Shown here one piece after another: positions 1 through 7,891 of a DNA stretch of 48,528 nt. The position numbers and the translations under genes are program-made. This stretch comes from CAYZZU01 sp964483105 (GTDB taxonomy: Bacteria > CG2-30-53-67). The notes under the pieces were generated by a model that had not been told where the DNA came from, ran no database searches, and saw nothing but the letters and a program-made list of their open reading frames with translations. The stretch covers positions 1 through 48,528 of the forward strand of contig CAYZZU010000020.1 of the NCBI GenBank assembly GCA_964483105.1, written 5' to 3'. The stretch's first letter is position 1, and every line of letters starts with the position of its first letter.

Positions 1-48
1 CCTGGCACCTAATCTTTCCCTTGCAATCAAGGTCTCCATTCCTCTACT

Positions 49-825
49 ATGGATTTTATGGATCATCCGATAAAAGGCAAAATTCCGATTTACCTTCTTC
101 AAATCAACACCACACCGGTGAAGAGTAAGAATCATATCGAAAACACGCTTGAAACGATCCGAAAAACCGCGAGCAAGAAACCTGGAATCCTGGTTCTTCC
201 TGAGATCTGGTCCGGCGGGTTTGAATATCCGGAGATCAGAGATCTTGCCCTGAAGACCCCTGCTATCCTGAAACAGATCCGCTCGATCTCCCGATCAACC
301 CACACGCTCATCGTAGGTTCCCTTCCCGAAGCCCGTTCGGGGAAACTGTACAATACGGTCGCGATCATTGATGAAGGACGCATTCTTGGGAGATACCGGA
401 AACAACGACTTTTCGCCCCAATGGCGGAAGACCGCTACTTCTCAGTCAGTCGATCCAAACGGTCCTTCTCCAGCGGAAAAGGGGTAATCGGAACGGCCGT
501 CTGTTTCGACATCCGATTTCCGGAACTCTTTGTGAGAATTCGTGACCGGGGGGTCTGGCTCCTGATCGTACCCGCCCAGTGGCCGGAACCTCGATGCTCG
601 CACTGGAAATCCCTGTTGATCGCCCGGGCCATTGAGGGACAGGTCTATGTAGCCGGGTGCAACCGTGTCGGGAAGACGGGCAAAACCCGTTTTTGTGGAA
701 ATTCAATGATTGTCGATCCCTGGGGAGACGTCATCGCCCACGGCGGACGTAACGCCGAGGTGGTGTCCGCCGAGATCACCCCCTCCCGCGTCCGTCAGGT
801 TCGAAGACAAATTCCCATGGACTGA
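49..825 (+). CDS. Nitrilase-superfamily amidase (NIT2/omega-amidase-like)
   Basis: A 258-residue carbon-nitrogen hydrolase, probably cytosolic. The Glu-Lys-Cys catalytic triad is visible: E52 in VLPEIWSGGF, K118 in YRKQRLFAP and C152 in GTAVCFDIRFPEL. The RFPEL and EGQVYVAGCNRVG stretches resemble the NIT2/YafV branch, which hydrolyses omega-amides such as alpha-ketoglutaramate or cleans up deaminated glutathione. The exact substrate cannot be read from the sequence. Length is normal for the family. No strong ribosome site precedes the ATG at 49, and a second in-frame ATG lies at 58. The gene is 23 bp upstream of the XerC/D gene on the same strand. The first 48 bases of the window hold no other recognisable feature. 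Confidence 0.85.
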   Translation: MDFMDHPIKGKIPIYLLQINTTPVKSKNHIENTLETIRKTASKKPGILVLPEIWSGGFEYPEIRDLALKTPAILKQIRSISRSTHTLIVGSLPEARSGKLYNTVAIIDEGRILGRYRKQRLFAPMAEDRYFSVSRSKRSFSSGKGVIGTAVCFDIRFPELFVRIRDRGVWLLIVPAQWPEPRCSHWKSLLIARAIEGQVYVAGCNRVGKTGKTRFCGNSMIVDPWGDVIAHGGRNAEVVSAEITPSRVRQVRRQIPMD

Positions 826-848
826 TCCACAACACCCGGGAAGCAATC

Positions 849-1736
849 ATGCGCGGTTCTCTTAACAACTTTCTCCAGTATCTGCAGGTGGAAAAGGGAC
901 TCTCCGAAAACACCCTGGACGCATACCGAGGCGATCTGTCACATTTTATACAGTTCCTGGCAACCAAGGGAATCAGAACACCCGGTGAATTGGACCGCGG
1001 ATCGGTACTCTCCTACCTGATTCACATCAAACGATCCGGACTGAGTCTTTCCTCAGTCCGTAGGAGGATGGTCAGTGTCCGTGTTTTTTCCCGCTTTCTG
1101 ATTCTTGAAAAAAAGATCGGGAAGGACCCCACTGAAAATATCGAAACCCCCAGGGGTATCCGTCACCTGCCGGAAACCCTGACTCCATCCGAAGTGGAAC
1201 GGCTGATTCAGGCGCCGGACAGAACGACGCCACTCGGCATGCGGGACCGGACCATGCTTGAGTCCCTCTACGCCACCGGCCTCAGGGTCAGTGAACTGGT
1301 CGATTTGAAGGTTCCGGATATCAACCTGGAGGCAGGGTACCTGATCACCTTAGGGAAAGGGAATAAAGAACGTCTGGTCCCGCTCAGTGAGATCGCCCTC
1401 GAACTTCTTCGGGATTATCTTGTCTATACCCGTCCCGCGATACTGAAGTCCCGAACCAATGCTGTCCTTTTCCCCAACCGTTTCGGTAACCGGATGAGCC
1501 GTCAGGGATTTTTCAAAAATCTCAAGAGATATGCCAGAAAGGCCGGAATCAAGAAGAAAATTTCTCCTCACACGTTGCGCCACTCTTTCGCCAGTCATCT
1601 TCTCGAAAACGGAGCCGATCTCCGCTCCGTTCAGATGATGCTGGGACACGCCGATATCTCCACCACACAGATCTATACTCATGTCACACGGGAGCGTCTG
1701 AAAAAAATCTTCGATCGGTATCACCCGCGGGCTTGA
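849..1736 (+). CDS. xerD: Tyrosine recombinase XerC/XerD
   Basis: A 295-residue site-specific tyrosine recombinase, probably for chromosome dimer resolution at dif. The N-terminal SAM-like core-binding domain covers about residues 1-90 and the catalytic domain about 108-290. All catalytic residues are present: R146 (ATGLRVSEL), K170 (LGKGNKERL), H241 and R244 (HTLRHSFASH), H267 (MLGHADISTTQ) and nucleophile Y276 (QIYTHV). Size and spacing are almost the same as E. coli XerD (R148, K172, H244, R247, H270, Y279), so a housekeeping Xer protein is far more likely than a phage or integron integrase. XerC and XerD cannot be told apart with certainty here. It follows the amidase gene by 23 bp and converges on rodZ. 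Confidence 0.9.
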   Translation: MRGSLNNFLQYLQVEKGLSENTLDAYRGDLSHFIQFLATKGIRTPGELDRGSVLSYLIHIKRSGLSLSSVRRRMVSVRVFSRFLILEKKIGKDPTENIETPRGIRHLPETLTPSEVERLIQAPDRTTPLGMRDRTMLESLYATGLRVSELVDLKVPDINLEAGYLITLGKGNKERLVPLSEIALELLRDYLVYTRPAILKSRTNAVLFPNRFGNRMSRQGFFKNLKRYARKAGIKKKISPHTLRHSFASHLLENGADLRSVQMMLGHADISTTQIYTHVTRERLKKIFDRYHPRA

Positions 1737-1764
1737 AAACCGGGAGTGATCCCATGACCCGCTG

Positions 1765-2631
1765 TCACGGTCCAAGGAAATCATCCCGGGTCAGGAGCAG
1801 ATCCTTACGGACCTGACCGGATACCCCGAAAGGTCCCAGTGTTCTCCCATGGGACCGGATCAGAAGACCTCCGGCGTTGCCTATGTTCAGACGAATGGAA
1901 TGACGCATGCGAAGATGAAGGGTTTCACCCGGTCGAAGAGTCACATCATGGTGATCCGTACCATCCACATCGCAGGTAAACCAGGTACGTTCCAGCGCTG
2001 AAAAGGTGATCTTGATTGGAGGCGGGGCAACATCCGCGATTCCGGATCCGGATGGGGCCTCTTGAGTCTCCGTTGAAACCGCCTCATTTTTGGAGAGGTC
2101 ACGGGAGCGGGGGATCTCCTTTCGGCCCACGCCTTCGGGAGACTCCGGGATCGCCTGCTCAACCGAATGGGGAGAAGAAACGACCGGACCGGGAGCCGGT
2201 TTCCGGATCCGGTGAATCCCGTAGAAGATCAGCACAGTCGTCAGCAAAAAGAAAATCAGGAGGAAAATCCACGGATTGCGGATCTGATGCAGGAAATGCC
2301 GGGAAACAGGCGCCTTGGTCGATAAATGATCCTGCGTTTCACCTTCGACCTTTTTGTATTCCTGATAATGGAGCAGAACTTCGTCTTTGTCGAGACCGAT
2401 ATATTGTGCGTAACTGCGGATGAAGCCCTTGATAAAAACCTCTGCGGGCAATCGTGCGTCATCATCCTTTTCAAGCGCTTCCAGATAACGATAGCTGATT
2501 TTGGTTTCATCGGAGATCTCCCGTAAAGTGATCTCCCGTAGTTCCCGCTCACGTTTCAGGTACTCTCCGAAGGAGTTGGTGAAAAGGTCTTTTTCAAGTC
2601 TCTGGTAAGGTTTTTCCTCTTTTTTCCCCAT
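1765..2631 (-). CDS. rodZ: RodZ-like cytoskeletal/HTH membrane protein
   Basis: A bitopic inner-membrane protein of about 288 residues with RodZ architecture. An N-terminal Cro/C1-type helix-turn-helix (about residues 15-85) contains the typical FGEYLKRERELREITLREIS start. A basic juxtamembrane linker, one transmembrane helix (PWIFLLIFFLLTTVLIFYGI), a low-complexity Pro/Ser/Glu periplasmic linker and a C-terminal DUF4115-like beta domain (about 205-280) follow. RodZ links MreB filaments to the elongation machinery. It lies just downstream of a PilF-like TPR lipoprotein, as in the pilF/pilW-rodZ arrangement of many proteobacteria. The start at 2631 (ATGGGGAAAAAA) is chosen on family likeness; a GTG at 2643 is also possible and the ribosome site is weak for both. 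Confidence 0.8.
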   Translation of the reverse strand: MGKKEEKPYQRLEKDLFTNSFGEYLKRERELREITLREISDETKISYRYLEALEKDDDARLPAEVFIKGFIRSYAQYIGLDKDEVLLHYQEYKKVEGETQDHLSTKAPVSRHFLHQIRNPWIFLLIFFLLTTVLIFYGIHRIRKPAPGPVVSSPHSVEQAIPESPEGVGRKEIPRSRDLSKNEAVSTETQEAPSGSGIADVAPPPIKITFSALERTWFTCDVDGTDHHDVTLRPGETLHLRMRHSIRLNIGNAGGLLIRSHGRTLGPFGVSGQVRKDLLLTRDDFLGP

Positions 2632-2664
2632 AAGGAAAAGCACCCTGAAATCAAAGGTTTCGGA

Positions 2665-3459
2665 TCACTGCAGCAGTTCAAGATATTTTCCGGCATCCTC
2701 CGAGAGTTTGGTTTCGGAAGAAAGCCTCACGACCTCCCGGAAATGAATCCGCGCATTGTCGCGGTCGGCATTCTTGAAATAGGAAAGCCCCAGCCAATAG
2801 TGCAGATACGCCAGACTCAAGTTATTGACCGGATCCCCTTCCACCTTGGGATGGCGTTGAATGGCCTTGCTCAGGATCCAAATTGCCTGATCAATCCGGT
2901 TGTTTTTGTAGTAAAGTTTTCCCAAATCAAAGTAGGCCCGAAAAAGGAAAGGATCGAGTCGAATCGCCTCTTTGAAAGAGGCTTCCGCTTTCCGGAACTG
3001 CCCCAAAATCTGGTAGCAAAGCCCGAGATTCTCTTTGGCCTTGGCGGGGGTCTTGTAAAAAGGATTTTGAAGCGCCTTCTCGAATTGGGAAACGGCCTGG
3101 GCGCACTTTCCTTCTCGCGCATAGAGAGTCCCCAGATTTATATAGGCTTCGGAATAGTTCTCTTTCATCAGAAGGGCCTTTCGGAATGCCTCTTCAGCCT
3201 CTGTATTTCGGCTCGTATAATAATAGACCAGCCCCTCTGCATTATAGACCTCAACCTTTTTCGGATCGGTCGCCTGAGCTTTCCGGAGTTCGAGCAGCGC
3301 CCTTTCATACTCTCCTTTGTTGAGATACTCGACACCCAATTGATAATAGGCTGCGGCCGCTTGTTCCAGATCCTCCTTTCTTACGCGGGGTTCGAGACAG
3401 GCAACCCCAAAGAAGAGAAGCGCTCCGATCAAAAAGACGGAGAAGACGTTGCCGCGCAT
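2665..3459 (-). CDS. TPR lipoprotein, PilF/PilW-like
   Basis: A 264-residue lipoprotein. The signal peptide ends in a lipobox (FFGVAC, Cys21), so the mature protein should be anchored in a membrane, probably the outer one. The rest is a series of about six tetratricopeptide repeats, for example YYQLGVEYLNKGEYERALLE, EAYINLGTLYAREGKCAQAV and FRAYFDLGKLYYKNNRIDQA. PilF/PilW proteins with this architecture act as pilotins for type IV pilus secretins. The secretin gene of the pilus locus starts 2 kb further upstream, which makes that role attractive. It remains an inference, since TPR lipoproteins are diverse. The gene sits between the PfkB kinase (stop and start nearly abutting at 3459/3460) and rodZ. 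Confidence 0.75.
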   Translation of the reverse strand: MRGNVFSVFLIGALLFFGVACLEPRVRKEDLEQAAAAYYQLGVEYLNKGEYERALLELRKAQATDPKKVEVYNAEGLVYYYTSRNTEAEEAFRKALLMKENYSEAYINLGTLYAREGKCAQAVSQFEKALQNPFYKTPAKAKENLGLCYQILGQFRKAEASFKEAIRLDPFLFRAYFDLGKLYYKNNRIDQAIWILSKAIQRHPKVEGDPVNNLSLAYLHYWLGLSYFKNADRDNARIHFREVVRLSSETKLSEDAGKYLELLQ

Positions 3460-4368
3460 CTAAAGATCCTCAAAGTGCGTCAGGGCCTTGAACATCCGGA
3501 ACCGGCTTTCAATATCATGATAGCTCAGACTGCGTAACCGGTTTAAACTGAAGTCTTCCACATTGTAGGAGGCCATCACGCTGCCGAAAATGATGGCGCG
3601 GCGAAGGGTTTTTTCATTGAGGTTCCGGATGTTGGCCAGGTATCCCATCATGCCTCCGGCGAAGGAATCCCCCGCCCCCGTAGGATCGAATACCCCCTCC
3701 AAAGGATAGGCCGGGGCTGCGAAGATGCTGGTCCCGTTGAACATGAGGGCTCCGTATTCACCCCGTTTAATGATCAGAATCCGGGGGCCCCATGAAAGAA
3801 TCATCCGGGCGGCTTTTACCAGGTTGACCTCTCCGGTCAACTGACGCGCCTCACCATCGTTAATGGTCAGGAGATCCACGTGCCGGAGAACCTCCAGGAG
3901 GGAATCCCTCTTCTGGTCGATCCAGAAATTCATCGTATCCAGGCCGACCAATTCCGGATGCCCGATCTGTTTCAACACCGCCATCTGCAGTTCAGGATCG
4001 ATGTTACCCAGAAAAACGTATTCGGCATCCCGATATGATTCAGGCAACTCCGGAGAGAAACCTTCGAGGACGTTCAGATGTGTCTCCAGTGTCTGCGCCT
4101 CATTGAGTTCATAACTGTATCGGCCTTTCCAGCGGAAGGTCTCCCCTGAACACCGTTTCAGTCCCCGGGTATCCACATTCCGGCTTTTTAAAAAATCGAT
4201 TTCCTCTTCGGGGAAGTCTTCGCCGACCACCGCCACCAGCTGGACATCGTTAAAAAATCCCGCGGAGAGGGAAAAGTAGAGGGCCGACCCCCCCAAGGCA
4301 TCTTTCGCCTCTCCAAAGGGGGTTTGAACCGAATCAAAGGCGATGGAGCCCACCACCAGAAGACTCAT
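3460..4368 (-). CDS. PfkB-family sugar/nucleoside kinase
   Basis: A 302-residue ribokinase-fold kinase. The N-terminal MSLLVVGSIAFDS strand, the substrate-side GGSALYFSLSA glycine motif and the C-terminal FDPTGAGDSFAGG motif with the catalytic Asp are intact. The substrate is not certain. It is downstream of mtnP in the same operon, so a purine nucleoside or a sugar derived from methylthioadenosine or 5'-deoxyadenosine is a reasonable guess; adenosine kinase-like activity is another. The start at 4368 has an excellent ribosome site (GGGAGGAATTTC before ATG), whereas the TTG 18 bases upstream has none. Confidence 0.8.
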   Translation of the reverse strand: MSLLVVGSIAFDSVQTPFGEAKDALGGSALYFSLSAGFFNDVQLVAVVGEDFPEEEIDFLKSRNVDTRGLKRCSGETFRWKGRYSYELNEAQTLETHLNVLEGFSPELPESYRDAEYVFLGNIDPELQMAVLKQIGHPELVGLDTMNFWIDQKRDSLLEVLRHVDLLTINDGEARQLTGEVNLVKAARMILSWGPRILIIKRGEYGALMFNGTSIFAAPAYPLEGVFDPTGAGDSFAGGMMGYLANIRNLNEKTLRRAIIFGSVMASYNVEDFSLNRLRSLSYHDIESRFRMFKALTHFEDL

Positions 4369-4401
4369 GAAATTCCTCCCAACCAAAACGGCTTGCGATT
4401 A

Positions 4402-5256
4402 TTATCCTTCGATCAGAAGTTTCAGACGGCTCAGGGTTTCGTCCGGGTAACAGGCCGGGTCCGTCAAAATCGACCCGGAGAGAGCCTCACGGCAAAGACA
4501 ATGACATTCCCGGAGATTCGGCAGGATCATCCGACGAAGGATCCTGCGAGCGGTCGCCACATTCTTCTGCAGAATCTGAAGAACCGCTCCGGCGCTCACA
4601 TCCTCCTCCTCCACATGCCAGCAGTCATAATCCGTGGAAAGGGCGAGGGTGGAATAGCAGAGCCCGGCCTCACGGGCCAGTTTGGCTTCCGTTGCGTTGG
4701 TCATACCGATCACGTCCACATTCCAGCCCCGATAGAGGTTCGATTCGGCCCGCGTGGAAAACTGGGGTCCTTCAATACAGAGATAGGTCCCTCCCGCGTG
4801 AACCCGCGCACCCACCTCCGAGGCGGCCTCGACCATACGTTTTGAAAGTTCCGCGCAAACCGGATCGGCAAGAGCGACATGTCCGACAATCCCCTCCCCG
4901 AAAAAGGTACTGCTCCGTTTCCGTGTCAGGTCGATAAACTGATCGGGCACCACCATATCTCCCGGAACGATCTCCTCCTTCATGCTTCCCACGGCACTGA
5001 CGGAAAGAATCCGTGAAACACCGATTTTTTTCATGGCGTAGATATTGGCCCGGAAATTGATCTCCGAAGGAAGGATCCGATGACCCCGCCCGTGACGGGG
5101 AAGGAAGGCGACCCGGACCCCGTTGAGTTTCCCGGTTATGAAACAATCAGAAGGCTCTCCAAAAGGCGTGGAAACCCTGATCTCCCGGAGATCCTCAATC
5201 CCCTCGATCTCGTACAGACCACTCCCCCCGATCACTCCGATTTCGGCTTCCGGCAT
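4402..5256 (-). CDS. mtnP: S-methyl-5'-thioadenosine phosphorylase
   Basis: A 284-residue cytosolic enzyme of the PNP/MTAP trimer family, which splits methylthioadenosine with phosphate to adenine and methylthioribose-1-phosphate. Visible family motifs are IGVIGGSGLYEI (phosphate-loop start), PRHGRGHRILPSEINFRANI, IEGPQFSTRAESN and IGMTNATEAKLAREA. The purine-site segment LSTDYDCWHVEEEDV carries the TDYD aspartates typical of 6-aminopurine (MTA) specificity rather than guanosine/inosine phosphorylases. The start at 5256 has a strong GGGAGGAATC ribosome site; an ATG 12 bases upstream overlaps that site and is not used here. A sigma70-like promoter lies upstream. No mtnA or other methionine-salvage gene is in the window. 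Confidence 0.88.
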   Translation of the reverse strand: MPEAEIGVIGGSGLYEIEGIEDLREIRVSTPFGEPSDCFITGKLNGVRVAFLPRHGRGHRILPSEINFRANIYAMKKIGVSRILSVSAVGSMKEEIVPGDMVVPDQFIDLTRKRSSTFFGEGIVGHVALADPVCAELSKRMVEAASEVGARVHAGGTYLCIEGPQFSTRAESNLYRGWNVDVIGMTNATEAKLAREAGLCYSTLALSTDYDCWHVEEEDVSAGAVLQILQKNVATARRILRRMILPNLRECHCLCREALSGSILTDPACYPDETLSRLKLLIEG

Positions 5257-5282
5257 GATTCCTCCCATGGAAAACGGCTGTC

Positions 5283-5311
5283 ATCGTAACATCTCGATCC
5301 GGTCCCGTCAA
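5283..5311 (-). promoter_or_regulatory. Predicted sigma70 promoter of mtnP-pfkB-TPR-rodZ
   Basis: On the minus strand a TTGACG -35 box (5311-5306) is followed after 17 bases by TACGAT (5288-5283), about 20 bases upstream of the mtnP ribosome site. Box matches are 5/6 and 4/6. It is placed to drive the four collinear genes down to rodZ. Confidence 0.5.
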
Positions 5312-5404
5312 GAAATTTGAGGTTCTGAAATTCCCCCAAAACAGCGCCTCTCCGGATTGAAGTTGTTGAAAACATGTCTGAAGGAATCACATACCCCGAA
5401 GGGC

Positions 5405-6787
5405 CTACTTCCGGATCTTCGAACCGGAAAGTCCCGGCACCAGATCCCGTATGGAACGTTTCCGGTTCAGTTTCCTCCCGGACTCCTCAATTTTCCGGAT
5501 TTCCCGGGTATCACCCGGAGGAGCGGCGGATAAAATATGGGGGGTGATCAGAACAACGATCTCCGTCTTCTGGGTGGTATTGGTGGTTCTTCCGAAGAGA
5601 AGGCCGATCCCCGGCAGACACCCCAGACCCGGCACCTGTTCTCTGCGATCTTCCTTCCGGCCCCGGATCAGCCCCCCGATGAAGATCGTTCGTCCATCCC
5701 GGGCGATCAGGTTGGTGGTCACCTCCGTGGTCGTCTCGGTGGGCAGACCGGCGGTGATGGTCCCGTCGCTGACCTCGGGATGGATCTCCATGATGATATT
5801 GCCGTCATCCATGATGGAGGGGGTGATGTGAAGCTGGGTCCCGATCTCCAGGAATTCGACGGTCTGGAGGACCGTGGTATTCGTCGCGGTCGTTACGAAA
5901 TAACCGAGTTTCCCTCCCACGATGATCTTCGCCTCCTTATGGTCCAGGACCAGCAGTTTGGGCGTCGAAAGCGTATTGACCTGGTTCGACACCTGCAGGG
6001 CGTCCAGAAAGGCGCTGAAATCCTTATCCGCCGTGGTGAAAAAAAGTCCCTGCGCAGCGGATTCCGGGCGTTTGGCGAAACCCTGGGTGAGAATCTTGCC
6101 CGAGGTTTCGAAATGGCTGAAGGCCAGGTTCCAGTCGATTCCGAAAGAAGTATCGTCATTCAGGCGGACCTCGAGAATCTTGGCCTCGATTAAAACCTGC
6201 CGGGGCGGCGTATCCAGGTTTTTAAGAACCTTCTCCAGCCGAGCAAGACGTTCCGCCGAATCCTCCACGATCAGGGTTTTATCCGGCTGATACACCGACA
6301 CCACAGCCGAAGGAGAGAGAATATCCCTGATGTTGTCGACTACCTTTTCGACATCGACGTAATTGAACCGGAAGGTCTTGACCTCCCGCCCCACCAGGTC
6401 CTCATTCGCCCCGTCCTTTCCCTTCGTTACAAAGAGGATGTTCCCTTTCCGGACATAGTGAAAACCGTTCATGGTGATTACTGCGTCCAGGGCCTCCTGA
6501 AGCGACGCATCCCGAAGATAGACGGAAACGGTCCCGGTCACGTCCGGACTGGTCACGATATTGAGTCCTTTCTGCCGGGCCAGCGCACGGAGCACACTCT
6601 GTATGTCGGCATTCTGAACGGTGAAAGTCACTCCGCCTCCCTTCACCACCAGTCCCTGGTCTTGATACTTATAGATGGTCTCAATCTGTAACGCCGGTGA
6701 AACAGGAAGAAAAGAGAAAAAAAGACCGGGGAAAAACAGGAAAACAATCCCGATCCGTTTGCAGATATACCCTCGGTTATGCTTCAT
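5405..6787 (-). CDS. pilQ: Type IV pilus/MSHA-type secretin
   Basis: A 460-residue outer-membrane secretin through which the pilus or secreted fibre would exit. A signal peptide (KRIGIVFLFFPGLFFSFLP) is followed by an STN/N0-like domain (about 50-120, VTFTVQNADIQSVLRALARQ), an N1-type secretin_N repeat (about 130-195, KTFRFNYVDVEKVVDNIRDI) and the beta-barrel domain (about 200-425). The barrel contains the secretin signature region IARDGRTIFIGGLIRGRK and VPGLGCLPGIGLLFG. It is much shorter than classical PilQ (about 700 residues) because AMIN domains are missing, so it resembles MshL or short PilQ forms. Its ATG overlaps the stop of the PilP-like gene (ATGA). It is the last gene of the 16-gene pilus block. 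Confidence 0.9.
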   Translation of the reverse strand: MKHNRGYICKRIGIVFLFFPGLFFSFLPVSPALQIETIYKYQDQGLVVKGGGVTFTVQNADIQSVLRALARQKGLNIVTSPDVTGTVSVYLRDASLQEALDAVITMNGFHYVRKGNILFVTKGKDGANEDLVGREVKTFRFNYVDVEKVVDNIRDILSPSAVVSVYQPDKTLIVEDSAERLARLEKVLKNLDTPPRQVLIEAKILEVRLNDDTSFGIDWNLAFSHFETSGKILTQGFAKRPESAAQGLFFTTADKDFSAFLDALQVSNQVNTLSTPKLLVLDHKEAKIIVGGKLGYFVTTATNTTVLQTVEFLEIGTQLHITPSIMDDGNIIMEIHPEVSDGTITAGLPTETTTEVTTNLIARDGRTIFIGGLIRGRKEDRREQVPGLGCLPGIGLLFGRTTNTTQKTEIVVLITPHILSAAPPGDTREIRKIEESGRKLNRKRSIRDLVPGLSGSKIRK

Positions 6788-7332
6788 CTCACCCTATCCT
6801 GTTTCATCTTAAGGACCCTTTCCTTCCCCCTCATGGAAAGGACCACTTCATTTCTCCGGATCGATACAACCGTTCCCCCTGGAACCGGGTCACCAACTCC
6901 GACGACCTCCTTCCCGATAACGGCCAGAGGGTTTTCGGAATCCATCAGCACTCCATTCAGCACCAGAGGGTCGTGGTCCGAAGGGCTCCCTTCCCTCCGA
7001 AGCGGGTCGTAGGTCGGGTTGACCGGAGCGAAAGGATCCCGTGTCAGACAAGAGGGAACCTGGATTCTCTTGTCGACAGGGGAGGCGGCATCCCCAACGG
7101 TTCGATTCAACTCAGGAGACTTCCCCCCCACCCGAAGAAGCCGATCCGGATCAAATTCCGTCTCCGTGGTCCGGGTCGCAGCCGCCCGGGGCGGAGGCCC
7201 CTCCCGCCCGGCGAAGCGGACCTTTAATACCCAGAGGAAAATAATCAACAGAACGACTACAAGACCCGTTTCGATCCATTCCTTCCTGAAAAAACGCCGG
7301 AGGATTCCCGATCTTCCTTTTTCAATCATCAC
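6784..7332 (-). CDS. pilP: PilP/GspC-like secretin-coupling protein
   Basis: A protein of about 182 residues that should link the inner-membrane platform to the secretin. One N-terminal transmembrane helix (WIETGLVVVLLIIFLWVLKV) precedes a linker and a C-terminal HR/PilP beta domain (about 100-180). That domain holds the typical RDPFAP, PLVLNGVLMDSENPLAVIG and VGDPVPGGTVVSIRRNEVVL features. Classical PilP is a lipoprotein, but no lipobox is present here. The helix-anchored layout is closer to GspC or MshK, although the gene occupies the pilP position of a pilMNOPQ run. The stop of the PilO-like gene overlaps the start; GTG at 7332 or ATG at 7329 are both possible. Confidence 0.8.
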   Translation of the reverse strand: MMIEKGRSGILRRFFRKEWIETGLVVVLLIIFLWVLKVRFAGREGPPPRAAATRTTETEFDPDRLLRVGGKSPELNRTVGDAASPVDKRIQVPSCLTRDPFAPVNPTYDPLRREGSPSDHDPLVLNGVLMDSENPLAVIGKEVVGVGDPVPGGTVVSIRRNEVVLSMRGKERVLKMKQDRVR

Positions 7333-7880
7333 TCTTTCCCCACAAAGAGAGAAAGGACCATTTCCGCATGACAGAAAACCCGGTCCGCCCGATCGGAACT
7401 GTCCGGACCGGACCGGTGGACGCTTACTTCCTCCACCCGGGTGATCCTTGGAATCTTTTCCAACTGATATAGAAACCGGTAGAGCCGGGGAAAAGCTCCC
7501 TCAAGAGAAATCGTGATGGGAACCCTGGAATAGAGCCTCCCCTCCTCCCTGCTTCCGGGCCGGATCGACCGGACCTGTAAGCCGCTCTTCCTGGCCAGTC
7601 CATCAATGGTCCGAATCACGTCATAGATCTTCAGGGTCCCCGGCAACCGTCGATCAAAGGACTCCAGATCTTCACGGATGTGATCGATCTCACTGGAAAT
7701 TCTGCTGAGTTCCTGGTTGGTATCGAAACTCCGGTCGAGTTTCTCCGTTAGAACCTTTTCTTTTCGTTTCAGCTCCCGGATTTTCGTCCGCTCCACCTTA
7801 AAAAGGGAGAAGTAAGCGATCAGGATCAACAGAGAAACCATCACGGTACCGATGTAATCGACTTTTTTCGCATCCATCAC
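7329..7880 (-). CDS. pilO: PilO-like pilus assembly protein
   Basis: A bitopic inner-membrane protein of 183 residues. The short cytoplasmic N-terminus is followed by one transmembrane helix (YIGTVMVSLLILIAYFSLF), a coiled coil (about 35-75, rich in Lys, Glu and Leu) and a ferredoxin-like periplasmic domain (about 85-180, with VRSIRPGSREEGRLYSRVPI). This is the PilO/GspM plan; PilO pairs with PilN to carry PilP. It is identified mainly by order between PilN-like and PilP-like genes, since primary sequence in this family is weakly conserved. An ATG one codon after the annotated GTG has the better ribosome site (AAGGCGTG). Confidence 0.8.
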   Translation of the reverse strand: MMDAKKVDYIGTVMVSLLILIAYFSLFKVERTKIRELKRKEKVLTEKLDRSFDTNQELSRISSEIDHIREDLESFDRRLPGTLKIYDVIRTIDGLARKSGLQVRSIRPGSREEGRLYSRVPITISLEGAFPRLYRFLYQLEKIPRITRVEEVSVHRSGPDSSDRADRVFCHAEMVLSLFVGKE

Positions 7881-7891
7881 GCCTTGATTCC

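Noticed and set aside
849..1736. Integrase of a mobile element
   Set aside because: Length and catalytic spacing match housekeeping XerC/D. No attachment repeats, tRNA or phage genes are nearby.
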